Part shown: piece by piece, positions 1 to 11,223 of the stretch
How the letters are laid out: each line of letters begins with the position of its first letter
Numbering within the stretch: the first letter of the stretch is position 1
Source of the DNA: Epiperipatus broadwayi
Taxonomy: Eukaryota; Onychophora; Udeonychophora; Euonychophora; Peripatidae
DNA: 64,000 nucleotides
Reading direction: 5' to 3'
Assembly: GCA_028023455.1 (NCBI GenBank)
Contig: JAQFVV010012575.1
Coordinates: 60,001 to 124,000, forward strand
Translations under genes and position numbers: made by a program
The notes under the pieces: generated by a model
Databases searched by the model: none
The model's input: only the letters and a program-made list of their open reading frames with translations
Told to the model about the DNA's origin: nothing

Positions 1-298
1 TTATTTGTTTGAGATGTGACAATTAAACAGAAATCAATTCTTAAAGATAATACAAAAAATTCTTGATGCTGAGAAGAGATAGTTCCAGTCTATAAAAATA
101 AAAGTGAATTTAAAATCAATCTGAGTGACAACACTATCAGAAAGTTTGTCTTAATTTGTATATTACTTCATCATAATGTGCATATTATATTACTGGTAAA
201 CAAATAGTGTTGACAGTTTACTTCATAATGTAAAAGTAATGTTTAGACACTAGTTTAATTAAGTTTTTTAAATTATCATGAAATAAAAATAATTATTA
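1..298. other. AT-rich non-coding DNA, nothing recognised
   Basis: No coding region, RNA gene or clear repeat boundary is visible before the foldback repeat that starts near 299. Confidence 0.6.
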
Positions 299-513
299 AT
301 ATCATCCATGTTCTTTATTACTTTTTACAATGCTGTTTTACAATCTACCATTGACGGTTTCGATTGCCCCAGCAATCTTCTTCAGAACTTCTATTTATAA
401 TTCCAAATCTTCAATATAAGTAGAAGTTCTGAAGAAGACCGCAGCAACAATCAAAACTGTCAATGGTGGTTGAAACAAAGCATTGTAAGAGTAATAAAGA
501 ATATAAATGATAT
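299..513. repeat. Short foldback element (family K)
   Basis: Two arms, about 299-405 and 406-511, are inverted copies of one another with almost no spacer. Each arm, read outward, contains CTGAAGA followed by a hairpin and then a GAAAC or AAAAC tract. On the minus strand the core lies at 385-379 with stem GATTGC/GCAATC and then GAAAC; the plus-strand copy at 429-435 is more decayed. I see no certain target duplication. The module resembles a hammerhead core, but the flanking stem I is only about 3 bp. Confidence 0.75.
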
Positions 514-1514
514 GATTTGGCAATATAATAAGAAAGACAAAGTTATAAAACAAGTTCTTATCATGATAAGTTTGATTTTCTGACAATGTTTTTCTCAAAC
601 AGAAATTATATCCATGGGGAATAAAAACATGATTATATCATGAAAAAATCTTTTAAGTAATCATATATTGATGCAATTAATAATTTACATGCAGTGTTTA
701 GAATCACATCAGCTTCTATTAAATATAACTTTTGATTTTGACTTTTTTATACTTAACTGACTTTTATTTTCCAAAAACTTTTTTACTATTCATTAATATT
801 GGACTATTACAAAATATTTTTATCTTATTCATTTTATTCACTAACACACTTATCGTTGAGACAAACTGGCATCGCATCAATAATGGTTCAAATTAAATCA
901 GTTTTATCAATATCTTTATTGATAATTATTTGTGAAATCAATTATTCAGCAACTAGCATAGGAAGATGTTAGTTTATTTAAAATTACAAAAACAATGGAT
1001 AGAAATAAAAGTAGAATAACCAAATGATTTATTGCTTGCGAATTCATAAGTTTGAACATCAAAAGCGATGGCCGGATCCATGATCATTGGAACTTCACCA
1101 TTCTACCACTGCACATTGCAATTCAGGGCAAATTTAAAAGATTATTCTTAGTTAATGAGTTAGAAAAAAAGTGCTTATATTTGCAGTAATTCAATCAAAT
1201 CAAAATACTCATTTTATTGAGAGACAGAGACTGATGTCAGTCATGGGTGATCAATGTTGTTGTCAAGAGTGTTGTTAAGGGCAAACTTTTAATGGATGAT
1301 TTTAAAGATATTTAAGTTGTAGCTATATTTAGCAGAACAAAAGATGAATAAAAACATACAAAGAATAAAACACCCAGAATATATAATGTCATTTTGGATT
1401 GAATGTAACGATTTGTGCTTTGATTAAAATTGGAGTGTTGCAATATGATGTGTCATATTACAAATTCTGAAAAAGTTAATCCAAAGGGTACTAGCATTAG
1501 CGAGAATGAAAGTT
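514..1514. other. Non-coding DNA, nothing firm
   Basis: AT-rich sequence without a supported gene. Around 1050-1140 the minus strand has weak tRNA-like A-box and B-box resemblance, too degenerate to call. Confidence 0.5.
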
Positions 1515-1900
1515 ACACTGATTCTATCTCTCTTAAATTTTTTATAAGATGTATTAAACATATTTTGTGGATTAAAATAGAGAGTTAAAGGAATAAAGAT
1601 AAATGGAGAATTTTTAAGCCATCCAGATTTGTCAATTAATACAGTTTTCCAAATTAATGTTTCAGATCTTCAAGAAATGTTACAAGAGCTACTAAATAAA
1701 AATAAATGAGTAGAACGAAAGTTGAATACTAAATGTACTAAGCCTATGTAAATGGATTTTTAAAAAAGATGAATATAAAAATAAATAGAAATGAAATAAA
1801 AAAACATTAACAATTATAAATATCTTAGTCAAATTAACACAAGTAAAAATCTAATTAATAAAATTAATCACAGAATTAAACTTGTATGAGAAGTTTTTAG
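1515..1900 (+). pseudogene. Decayed RTE-clade LINE reverse transcriptase fragment
   Basis: Conceptual translation, allowing frame changes, gives TDSISLKFF, close to the GDTISPKLF step of RTE/BovB reverse transcriptases. It is followed by GIKINGEFLSHPDL, which corresponds to the segment just before the catalytic FADD box, then DLQEMLQELLNKNK and NNYKYLSQI. The order and spacing match RTE reverse transcriptase from the B motif to the thumb. The catalytic DD is lost and there are several stops and frameshifts, so this is an inactive relic. The match comes from my knowledge of the family, not from a search. Confidence 0.6.
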
Positions 1901-1961
1901 AAATAAATTAATATTAAAATGAAATGCGGCTATATGTCAGAATATAATTTAAAAAAAAGTG

Positions 1962-2074
1962 TTGTCAAGCGTTGTTAGCCGAGAGGTCATCGCAGTCGCC
2001 TTGCAAGCAAGTAATTGGTTGCAGACGGTTGTGGGCTCGCGTCCCGGCCAATGCTATGACATATGAAAAAAAAA
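1962..2074 (+). repeat. tRNA-derived SINE (copy 1)
   Basis: The segment begins GTCAAGCGTTGTTAGCCGAG, with an A-box-like TTAGCCGAGAGG, and ends in a cloverleaf-like 3' half with CGCGTCCCGGCC followed by a poly-A tail. It is homologous to the copies at 5.5, 6.6, 23.2 and 38.7 kb, which share GTCAAGC at the start and GACACATGA plus poly-A at the end. Compared with those, the B box is damaged and a few bases are inserted. It is most likely a SINE, not a working tRNA gene. Confidence 0.7.
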
Positions 2075-3191
2075 TGTGTTTACCAGGCGAGTGTAAACAA
2101 ACATTTAAAAGAAGAGCAAAGTATAAACGGCAGAACCTATATATGTATTTTTAAAAAAAGGCTAAAAAATAAAAAAAATATGAAAATCCTCTTTACCAAA
2201 AACAATAATGATATTGATCATTAAGAAAGATGTGTGTGAGGGGTGAATTCTACTTTTCCTTTATCAGTTCTACTAAGATCATTCAAATGATGTTACAAGA
2301 ATCTTGACTATGTCAATCAAAAATATAAACTGGATTTAAAAATATAAAGAAATATGTGTTGAGATTAACAAGATTAATCCAAAGCAAAGCACATGGGTGT
2401 GAGGTCATCATCGACATCATTGAAAAAAAGACTCAAATGAATCTGAGTAATGTATGGAAAAGAACACAAGAGGGGAACAATTGAAATTCCATACTGGATC
2501 CTAAAATACTCATGACTAAAAATTGATAACATAAGATTTTATGGATAAGATAATGATTTCTTCTGAAATAATGTAGAAAAAAAGAGAATAGATTTGAAAA
2601 GTGAATTAAATTTAAAGCCGTCTTCGACATAAAGTGGATTGATAATGCTTGAGGTATATAATTTATTATGAACAGCTGTTTTTTTTTTTTTAAGCAAAGA
2701 AGCCATATTTTTTCCCTTCTCCCCCTTCTTGTTTTAAGCTTGAAATCTGAAGAAATAAATATTGATTTATTAGGGAAAAAATAAGATCACTTTAGTTAAT
2801 GAATATATTTATCTAAAATTTGTATTTATAGAGTCAAGTAACATCTTTATTTAAAAGCATAGTCTAGACTCTAAATGATAATTGGTTTTTGAGTGGAACC
2901 AACTGTGTTTAGTGTTATTTAAGTAATCTGATATATTTATGGAAATTTCTTAGTATCTTTGCTTTCTAATCATATTTTTCATTTTTTTCTTAAAGTAAAA
3001 AATAGTTTATGATCCATTGGCACAAATAAATTTGTAATATTCTGGAGAAAAGTCAAGTGTGTAGGTATTTAATTCTGGGTTTGTAATTACCAAAATAGTA
3101 AAAGGAATTAGGAGATGGAATACGGCTCTATTTTTTTTAAAACCAACTAAAAAAAACTTTGCAATTGTTTCAGAAGGATATTTTAAAATTA
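2075..3191. other. Non-coding DNA
   Basis: Small reading frames here lack codon signal and homology. I recognise no element. Confidence 0.5.
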
Positions 3192-3202
3192 TATTAATTA
3201 TT

Positions 3203-3955
3203 ATAAGTGCTCAGATATATATTAAGATAGACAATCTTCATACTTTAATGGACAGGCTCCAATCTACTACACCCTCCAACTCTTCAACCGTCCATCCAAT
3301 TGAAAATCTGATGATGGAATGCTCGAAGGCCACCCTGAGGCCGAGACTCTTGTCACACCCATGTTGACCTAAGGTCAATCTGAACCCCACATGTACAGGA
3401 CATAATCCATTAAATACATATCAGTGTTATTAGATAGAGTGGAGAGTGATGGGTCATCTGTGCTCATATACCCTATATTACATATATACACACAGGTATA
3501 TAATAAGCCTGCGTTTCAGTTATTACATTGTAGAGATGTTTGCCCATCCTTGCATATGTATTTAATGGATTATGTCCTATACATGTGGGGTTCAGATTGA
3601 CCTTAGGTCAACATGGGTGTGACAAGAATCTCGGCCTCAGGGTGGCCTTCGAGCATTCCATCATCAGAATTTTCAATTGGATGGACGGTTGAAGAGTTGG
3701 AGTGTGTAGTAGATTGGAGCCTGTCCATTAAAGTATGAAGATTGTCTATCTTAATATATATCTGAGCACTTATAGTATATATGTGTGGGAGATGATAATC
3801 TGGACCAACTGATGATTGCTGGTTTAGCATGAAATACGTATATTGGTGATTATTTATCTTTTCAACATATATGTGCTTGAGTGTATCAGTGTTATTAGAT
3901 AGAGTGGAGAGTGATGGGTCATCTGAAAGTCTGTGCTCATATACCCTGTTTCAGT
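3203..3955. repeat. Long foldback retroposon-like element (family G, copy 1)
   Basis: Arms at about 3208-3420 and 3552-3771 are inverted copies, roughly 95 percent alike by eye. The right part continues to 3955 into an outer module absent on the left, so the left side looks truncated. A stretch of the spacer (3421-3477) is repeated directly at 3886-3950. The element is flanked by an 11-bp direct repeat, TATTAATTATT, at 3192-3202 and 3956-3966, which I read as a target-site duplication, though its low complexity weakens it. Related copies lie at 29.0 and 36.8 kb. A 75-codon reading frame in the right arm is a by-product of the repeat. Confidence 0.8.
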
Positions 3956-4259
3956 TATTAATTATTGAAAAAGATAGATAAAGGTTATGAAGAAAACAAA
4001 AAAAGCAAATAAATAATTAAAATGTTTAGGATACATCAAATATTGATAACAGAATATAAAATGCACTAAAAATAAATTTAAAACGTATATTATTTTAACT
4101 TTACACATTCTTCATTTTAATTTAACAAATTATAGTTCAATGGGATATTTTCCTTGTTAGATGTAATAAATTTAAAATGGTGGCGGTAAAATTATTATTA
4201 TTATTTTTTTAAAAATCAAAACAATTAAAATTATACACTATATTTATATATAAAAACTT

Positions 4260-4890
4260 TTTTAATTAATTAAGTTCTTTATGCTTGTTCTTTATACTTG
4301 TTGTTTTTGCTTTAATTAAGTTATTCATGAAATAGTGCAGCTTGACTGTCTTTCTTTTGTCTTAAATCTATTTTAGAAATTATCTTAAAACTCTGTTTTT
4401 GGTTCTCACACAAATTAAACCGGGGGGGGGGGGTGACGTAAGATAATTTCCAAGAATCAGACGATCTTTTAAAAAGAGATTTTAAGTTGAAGTAAACATT
4501 CGTTTATATATGTAATTTTGTCATCTTGAGAACTGAAAATTTATATGCTTAAATTTATATGTTTAAATTTGTGCTTAAAGATAAAATAACTTGAAGATAA
4601 AATAATTTAAACGTGTCGCAATGCTTATAAAATCTATTACGTTGCAACTTCATGCGCTTATATATGTAGGTGCGCTTATACACATACAACAATGTTTGCA
4701 CAACTTACTTTTAATTTAATATTTAAATTTAAAACTTAGTATACGCTTTATGAAATATGCATATAGGCTTTAACATTTATTTGTACGCAACTATATTCAT
4801 ATACGCACATACTTAAATATACCTTATTATACATTAAAATACGTTAAATTATGATGATATTAAATTATGATGATATACGTGGACTTGGAT
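4260..4890. mobile_element. hAT-type non-autonomous relic (copy 1)
   Basis: This region is alignable by eye to 62640-63190. Shared blocks include ATTTCCAAGAA, a run of T/A followed by AGAGATTTTAAG, TATAAAATCTAT, TATATGTAG and TACACAACTTAC, in the same order. The second copy has hAT-like ends; here the outer ends are not recognisable. A 12-G run sits at about 4423-4434. I recognise no coding potential. Confidence 0.5.
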
Positions 4891-5498
4891 GGGTTTGAAC
4901 TAAAAAAAGAATATTATTATGGGACATAGTAAGTGAAACGGGATATTTGGTAAAACAATGCATTACCATATGTCTATATGATATGATGAAAAATGGCTTC
5001 TTTTTATTTTTCTGTTTTAAATAAAGGAGAACTCTATACCATTTAAGTCAGATTATATAAGCCGTGGAAGTCAATCAACTTTAGATATTCAGGACTCACT
5101 TTTTCTTCCAACTATTTAATTTTTTTTTTTTTAAATAATGAAAAAAAAAGTCATACTATAAATTTTTTAAATTGTTGATACTTTAAATTTTTTTTATTTT
5201 TCAGTCATCATTTTCATTAGCAAATGAGGTTGGTCATTCCAACTTCAGAAAAAAAAATATCAAAAACCAAATAATAATAATAATAACAACAACAATAACA
5301 CTATAACTACTGTTACTACTGCTATTAATACCCTAGAAATAAGTTTTACCACGGCTATACAAATCAATCCATTAATTACCAATATATCCATTTATAATAC
5401 ACACAGATTCTTTTCCTGTTTGATATCTTCCACGACTTTTCATTCTTCTGCAGTAAATTGTACTTTTTAAAATACTTTAATATATTGTTTAATTGTAA
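4891..5498. other. Non-coding DNA with low-complexity tracts
   Basis: Poly-A/T tracts and ATA/ACA microsatellites (5270-5330) are present. No gene is supported. Confidence 0.5.
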
Positions 5499-5596
5499 TT
5501 TTTTTTTTTCATGTGTCAAAGCATCGGCCGGGAAGCGAACCCGGGACAACTGCTTGTAAGGCGGCTGTGCTGACCACTCGGCCACCAACGCTTGAC
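5499..5596 (-). repeat. tRNA-derived SINE (copy 2, best preserved head)
   Basis: On the minus strand this starts GTCAAGCGTTGGTGGCCGAG, contains the A-box-like TGGCCGAGTGG and the B-box-like GGTTCGCTTCCCG, and ends with GACACATGA and a poly-A tail (poly-T on the plus strand, 5499-5509). Between the boxes, CTTACAA can serve as a 7-nt anticodon loop. The head is tRNA-like but the 3' half runs into the A tail and the acceptor does not close cleanly, so SINE is preferred over tRNA gene. Confidence 0.8.
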
Positions 5597-6098
5597 TAAA
5601 TTTTTTAAAATGAAAGTAATTATTTTCACATTTCTTTAACGTGATTTTTGAGATCATCTGTATAATGTATTTACCATGAAAACTGCCAAGTGTGCCATAA
5701 AATACTTTTTTTAAAAAAGTTTGTCACTATTTATTTACATCTAACACAACAAAAATGTTATTTTAAAATAGTAGATTCTTTAACTTCAAATCTTGTAATT
5801 TGAAGAACAAACCAATTCATCTTCTAATTTTGCCATGTATTTTTAAAATCTTATGGAACAACCTTAAATGAATTTTTTCTAATTTCTTTGCATTAGATTA
5901 ATAGACAGTCCTTATAACATTTCCTTGTACTAAATTGAGAAAAATAATATATCCCTTTAATATCAATTTGATGTTAATGTTATACTCTACCTTTTCATTT
6001 ATTAAAAAAAGCTGTCAAAAATTTAAATGACATGTTCAATTTGAAAATTATCAAACCTAAAAAATATTAAAGATTTAATTATTTTTATATACTTTCAG
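5597..6098. other. Non-coding DNA
   Basis: AT-rich sequence with no recognised feature. Confidence 0.5.
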
Positions 6099-6428
6099 TA
6101 AGTAAAAATAAACAGGCAAAAACTCTCCATATAATAGTGCCACCTTGTGCTAACCAGAGTAATCAATGAATGCCAGAAGGCTTATGCATAAAATCCCTAT
6201 CTAGTGCCTACTCATCCAATATCCCTAGACTAGTTTCTGGCTTGTGGCCTTCATCAGTGAGAAACTAGTCTAGGGATATTGGTTGAGCAGGCACTAGATA
6301 GGGATTTTATGCACAAGCCTACTGGCAAGGTGGCACTACTATATGGAGAGTTTTTACCTGTTTACTAACAGTTATGCGCTAGTATGAGATGGTGATCATG
6401 TGATGTTAAGTGGTTTAAGTAAAAATAA
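6099..6428. repeat. Palindromic foldback with target duplication (family A, copy 1)
   Basis: A near-perfect palindrome centred at about 6260 is flanked by TAAGTAAAAATAA at 6099-6111 and 6416-6428, a 13-bp perfect direct repeat. Outer parts include CTCCATATAATAGTGCCAC and its inverted partner, and the right end carries the family terminus GATCATGTGATGTTAAGTGG. On the minus strand, CTGATGA (6257-6251) is followed by GGC CACAA GCC and GAAAC (6237-6233) and then TAGTC, a hammerhead-like core. Its 5' stem I strand has been replaced by the palindrome centre. The left outer end is shorter than the right, so the copy is truncated on one side. Confidence 0.85.
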
Positions 6429-6554
6429 GTGAATGGATAATTTCTTGTTGAGTTATGTGACCTTTGAGCATTTAAAATGATAGTTAAACTTCAATTCTCA
6501 AATTTTTAACTTACAAATCTACCACCCCATCACTATTAAAACAAACAGGTATTA

Positions 6555-6661
6555 TTATTATTTTTTCTTACGTGTCATAGCATCAGACGGGAAGCAACCC
6601 CCCCCCCCAGGATAACTGCTTGTAAAGCAGCTGTCGCTGACTTCTCAACCACCAATGCTTG
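6555..6661 (-). repeat. tRNA-derived SINE (copy 3) with target duplication
   Basis: This is the same SINE as at 5.5 kb, minus strand, with a 10-11 base C run replacing part of the B-box region. It is flanked by a perfect 14-bp direct repeat, ACAAACAGGTATTA, at 6541-6554 and 6662-6675, the hallmark of LINE-driven retroposition. Confidence 0.85.
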
Positions 6662-6675
6662 ACAAACAGGTATTA

Positions 6676-7287
6676 ATTTTCATATTCAAAAATAAGTAAA
6701 AATAAATGAATGCTGCAGTATGTATACAGGGTATACAAACAATCCTGTCACATGACTTAATTATCAAAGTATATCTACAATTACAAGCATTAAAAAATTA
6801 TGGACATAATACAACTATTTTTTCTGCAAGAAGGTACATGTTATATTATTATCTTTACTTAATAATAATGCTACATTAGTTATTCTAAAAGTTAATAATT
6901 TTTTTTACAGACTGCAGTAATTAATAAAGTTATTATTTTAATTAAAAGGCCTATTCCAAAAACTTTCAGCTAAACTGACGTAAATTTTGAAACTTTATAA
7001 TAAAATTCTATTGATGTTTCAAAACTACTTTTGCCTAATTCTTGCACGTCCTCAGATTCAACCTACAAGTAACCCATTATTCTACTATTTTTGTTCATAA
7101 AGAAATATTGTTTTCTCATGTCATTAGCATTCCAAACACACAATTTTATTCACAGTAATTTATACATGCATGAGTATTAAATTGTAAAACCAAATCAGAC
7201 TGCTATTACTTTCAGTCCACTGGCACTGACATCAGATGTCCTTTGAGTACCCATAATCATGTAGATTGTTTTGAAGTAGGGCAGTGC
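6676..7287. other. Non-coding DNA
   Basis: No gene or repeat is recognised. Confidence 0.5.
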
Positions 7288-7665
7288 AAGCTGATATAAA
7301 ATGAACTGATCTCTGAAGTGGTCTGATGTAAGATTAATTGATCTCTGGAATAGAATGTTATAAATTAATGTTTAGAGTAGTCATATGTGAATTGATCGCT
7401 GGAGTAGAAAATAATTTAAGATAAACTGATCTCAACATTGGACAAATGCAAGGTGAACTAATCTTTGGAGTAGAGTGATATAAGATTAATTGATCACTAG
7501 AATAGTGATGTAAGATGAACTGATCTCAAAAATAGAGTGATGTGAAGTAAACTGAATTCTGAAAGAAAGTTATGTAAAATGAACTGAATTCTGCACTAGA
7601 ATAATATGAGATGAACTGAACTCCAGAATAAAATGATATGAGATTAACTGATGCTCTCAAATACA
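7288..7665. repeat. Degenerate minisatellite
   Basis: About eleven diverged units of roughly 30-40 bp share the theme GATGTAAGATGAACTGATCTC followed by TGGAATAGAGT. Units differ by many substitutions and small gaps, so the array is old. No reading frame runs through it. Confidence 0.7.
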
Positions 7666-8097
7666 GGTTAAATGTAACTAAATGAACCCATGTTTTATTT
7701 TTCTGATATAACTAGACTATGATTATCTATCTTTGATAAAAACTGAAACAAGAACTTTAGCTTTGTAGTAATTTAATTGCTTAATGCAAGTTGTATTTAT
7801 GTTAGAATCATTGTAGAAATTTTTAAAAAAGTAGATAAAAATAAAGAAATTATTGGGGTGAAAGAACTCAAAATACATAAATATGTAATGATATTGTTGG
7901 TTTTTTTAAAGCAAATAAAAAATTGGGATTTATTGCTTATAAGTGAATTGTTTATTGTTTATTGCAATATTCTCAGGGTATATATATATTATTAACTAAT
8001 ATTATTACAAAACATTTAGAAAGTTTGGGAATTCAGCTAATTAGAATATGTCACTTTCAAGAATTATATAAAAAAAACCCTCTATAAATAGAAATTG
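7666..8097. other. Non-coding DNA
   Basis: A 72-codon frame at 7777-7995 has no recognisable domain and codon use like the surrounding AT-rich DNA. I do not call it. Confidence 0.5.
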
Positions 8098-8425
8098 CCA
8101 TTTGACATTGAATTTACAGATTATAACAAGACAATTGATTCTGTACGAATTTTGGTGATGAGGTATGCTTTGGAATATCAAGACATAAATCCAGATTATT
8201 TTTAAATTCTAAAGAGTGCTTATTAAAATTTTCCAGCAGTAATTAAAGTACTTTGTGATACTAATGAGTTTAGTATTAGTAAGAGAGTATGATACAATGA
8301 TTAAATCTCTCCAAAACACTTAAAGAAATGATAAACAGAATGATTTAAAATAAATGAAACTTAAACTTAAATTATTTGGATTGTAGATTGTTTTGCATAC
8401 TATGCTGAAAGCTTCAAAAAGTGTT
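8098..8425 (+). pseudogene. Decayed RTE-clade reverse transcriptase fragment (A-B motifs)
   Basis: Translation gives DYNKTIDSVRILVMRYALEY, matching the RTE motif A segment (normally D-Y-x-K-A-F-D-S-V, then a helix). QDINPDYF follows, then FPAVIKVLCDTNEFSISKRV, equivalent to the stretch leading to GVRQGD, then ISPKHLKK. Further on, FAYYAESFKK in another frame resembles the FADD-x-x-x-x-AES region with DD lost. Several in-frame stops make it inactive. It covers the part of the RT just upstream of the fragment at 1.5 kb. Confidence 0.6.
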
Positions 8426-8589
8426 ACTAGGGCTATGAGATGAAAGCCGTATGACTAAAAGGGAAAATAAATATTAATAATAAAGTAGCAGATTTAACAA
8501 AATTTAAATATTCTGGATAAAGTATTATTATATATTGCTTACAATAACTCTCCTCATCTTTAATGCAATTTTTTTTTAAAAATAGAATT

Positions 8590-8650
8590 CCTTTATTTTC
8601 CTGACAGTATAGACTGTCCTGCAGTCTTCATCAGAGCTACAACATATGAA
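8590..8650 (-). other. Decayed hammerhead-like hairpin module
   Basis: On the minus strand, CTGATGA (8637-8631 region) is followed by a 6-bp hairpin AGACTG/CAGTCT and then TATACTGTC, where the active form would have GAAAC before GTC. It is probably a relic of the module found intact at 26.07 kb. Confidence 0.35.
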
Positions 8651-9261
8651 TATATGAAAAAATGCAAAGGAAGTAAAGGAGAAGAATAAAAATAAAGTAT
8701 TATTAGTAATAAATCACATGCTAACTGCAAAGTTCTGGTATCTGTGTAGTAAAATCAATTTTCTTTTTCTATTTTTTTTTTTTGGCTAGTTTGATTTTTA
8801 GTTCGTTAGTCTATTATTTTAATAATTTAGAGAAAAAAAAAAGGAAGTCAATTTAATTGAATGCTTTATTGTTTGGCAATTCATAAGAAGCTGAAGTACT
8901 GAAAGGACTAAGCAAAACCACACTCAAAAGTCTTTAAATTTCAGTCTGTTATTCTATCATTGCACTCAAGTATGCAGATATAGAAATCATTAATATAGAC
9001 ATAAACATAATAAATAAGATTAAGTATAAGATTTAACTAGGATGAAATGCTTTCACTGCAAATGACTAAACAATAAAAGAAAGTGTGCTTATGGACCTGA
9101 TTTAAAAAAAAGATTTTTAGATAAATAGCTTATTTATAAATCTGCAGTTTCATTATCTAAAGCAAAAAGTAATGTGGAGACTTTAAGTGTTACAGAGAAA
9201 TATATGTTAAGTTTAATAAAACAATATAAAAAGTGATATGTTATCAGTGATATAAACAAGT
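8651..9261. other. Non-coding DNA
   Basis: AT-rich sequence with no supported feature. Confidence 0.5.
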
Positions 9262-9274
9262 ATCACTGATATTA

Positions 9275-9930
9275 AACCATCAAACATCACATGACCACCA
9301 TTCTTTATGCATACACAAGCTGTTTTTCATAGAGGCAAAACTCTCCATACAGTAGCACCACTCAGTGCAAGCCAGAGTAATCAATGGATGAAGGAAGGTT
9401 TGTGCATAAAATTCCTATCTAATGCCTACTTATCCAATATCATCAGACTATTTTCTAGCTTGTTGCTTTCATCAGTAAGGAACCTTGGATCTGAGAGCAC
9501 TGCACTTAGATCTTAGGATGTAATGCAATCCTCCAGAAGCCACCTTTTACTTTTTAGCTAACTGTAAAGCTTTGAATCCAAAATTCAAAAGACATCAATA
9601 ATGTTTTCAAGCTAAGCTCATTAGCTGAACTGAGTTCAGATCTATACAACTATACAAGCTCATGTATTTAGTTTGAAAATATTATTGTCTTTCCATTTTG
9701 GTCTCAAAGATTTATAGTTAGCTAAAAAAGTAAAGGATTTGCATTAGATCCTAAGGTCTAGGTGCAGTGCTCTCAGATCCAAGGCTTCTTATTGATGAAA
9801 GCCACAAGCCAGAAACTAGTCTGAGGATATTGGATGAGTAGGTGCTAGGTAGTAATTTTATGCACAAACCTTCCTGCATTCCTTGATTATTCTGGCTTGC
9901 ACTGAGTGGTGCTACTGTATGGAGAGTTTT
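9275..9930. repeat. Long foldback element (family A, copy 2)
   Basis: The left arm, about 9275-9585, and the right arm, about 9705-9930, are inverted copies with a ~120-bp spacer. This is the longest version of family A, because the arms extend inward past the GATCTGAGAGCACTGCACT block. Both arms hold hammerhead-like cores. The right arm has UUGAUGA at 9792-9798 (C3 mutated to U), GAAAC 9812-9816 and GUC 9819-9821, with stem I strands 9777-9791 and 9822-9835 still paired. The left arm, minus strand, has CUGAUGA at 9476-9470 but GAAAA. The right outer terminus is missing and the arm runs straight into LINE sequence at 9931. Confidence 0.8.
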
Positions 9931-11210
9931 ATCACTGTGCAAGGGTGGGTAAAGAGATGGGGATTAAATTTAGTGAAGAAAAATCAAATATAATGATAGT
10001 TAATACTGGGGAAAGAGAGGATGTAGATTTTTTATTGGGGGATATAAAGTTAAGTATGGTGGATAGATACAGGTATTTGGGAATCATCTTATGTAATCAG
10101 GAAAATTGCTTGTATGAATGGGAGAAAAAATTGGTAAACGAAGCAAAGAAAAGAAAGGGTTTGGTAAAGAAACTAACAGTATTTTCATATAATAAATATG
10201 ATGTAGCTAGAATTGTATGGAAGGGAGTTGCAGTAGCAGAGTTAACATATGTTAATGATGCATTATGTGTTAGTAAAAGGATTTTAGATTATTTAGAGAA
10301 AGTACAAAGGGAAGTAGGAAGACATGCATTAGATGCAGAGGTGTGGACAGCAAAGGAGGCAATTCAAGGAGAAATGGGATGGTCAAGTTTCTATATGAGA
10401 GATGCAAAAGGTAAAATGAAAATGTTTGGTAGGTTGCAGTTTATGGATAGTAAAAGAATAGCCAAAATAGTGTTTAATTGGGTTATGAGTAAAGGGCAGG
10501 TAACAAGATGGGTGAGAAAGGTAATGCAGTAGACAAAAGATTTGGATAAAGAATTTATATCGGTATACTTGTATAAAAGATGGGATGATTGTGTTAGGAG
10601 GATTGTTGAGTGTTATAGTGGTAAGGAATGGGATAAAAGAATAGAAGCATTAATAAAAAATAGGGAGTTGGAGAGATGGAGAAGTAGTATGGAGGGTAAG
10701 AAGAGTTTAAATATATATAGAAGTAAATGGAATATTGGAAGTGAGTTAATTTATAATAATAGTAAGGAAAGTAGTTTATTGTTTAAGGCTCGAACGGGAT
10801 CTTTAGCAACAAGAGAATATACATGTAAATGGAAAACTGTGAGTGATTTAGCGTGCAAATTATGTAAGGATGGTAGAGAAAATATTAGGCATCTATTGAT
10901 TGAATGTAAATGCTTGAAAGCAGAAAGGGTACAGATAATGAAGTTATGGGAGAATAGGTATGAACAAAGTGACTATACAGAAAGTGAATTATTAGTTTTT
11001 ATGCCGGGTTTGCGAAAAGATAAGGGGATTTAGATTTAAAGGCCATAGAGTTGACAAAGATTATGTTGTGGAAATGAGATGGGGCAGAATATGGGAAGAC
11101 TTAGAGTGGGGAATGGAAAATAAAGTGGCTAACAGGTTTATCTGGGCATAGTTGCTGAGATATTCTTGACTTCATTTAAGGAGAAGCCAAGTACATCACA
11201 TCACATCACA
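9931..11210 (+). pseudogene. 5'-truncated LINE: end of reverse transcriptase and C-terminal zinc-binding domain
   Basis: One frame runs from about 9931 to 11033 with a single in-frame TAG at 10530-10532. The protein begins in the RT thumb region (GIKFSEEKSNIMIV, then YRYLGIIL, the usual post-palm 'YLG' block). It continues through a helical connector and ends with a cysteine cluster CKLCKDGRENIRHLLIEC, typical of the C-terminal zinc-binding module of LINE ORF2 proteins. After 11033 the frame shifts and remains open to about 11150. The 3' end is a short tandem repeat of ACATC-type units (11190-11215). The base and codon use is purine-rich and unlike its surroundings. A second partial copy is at 63.79 kb. 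The clade is not resolved. The frame nominally opens at 9906, inside the neighbouring foldback, so that ATG is not genuine. Confidence 0.8.
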
Positions 11211-11223
11211 TCACTGATATTAT

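Noticed and set aside
1040-1140. tRNA-like SINE remnant on the minus strand
   Set aside because: GTGCAGTGGTAGAATGG and GATGTTCAAAC recall A and B boxes, but spacing and stems are not convincing and there is no second copy.
3603-3830. 75-codon minus-strand frame
   Set aside because: It lies wholly in the arm of a foldback repeat with no domain. Similar frames at 29640-29852 and 36833-37021 are the same repeat.
5499-5596. tRNA gene (valine-like TAC anticodon loop)
   Set aside because: A and B boxes are present, but the acceptor stem does not close, a poly-A tail follows, and copies with target duplications exist, so it is a SINE.
9906-9930. ATG at 9906 as the start of the LINE protein
   Set aside because: The first codons lie in the foldback arm; the frame is open there by chance and the LINE is 5'-truncated.
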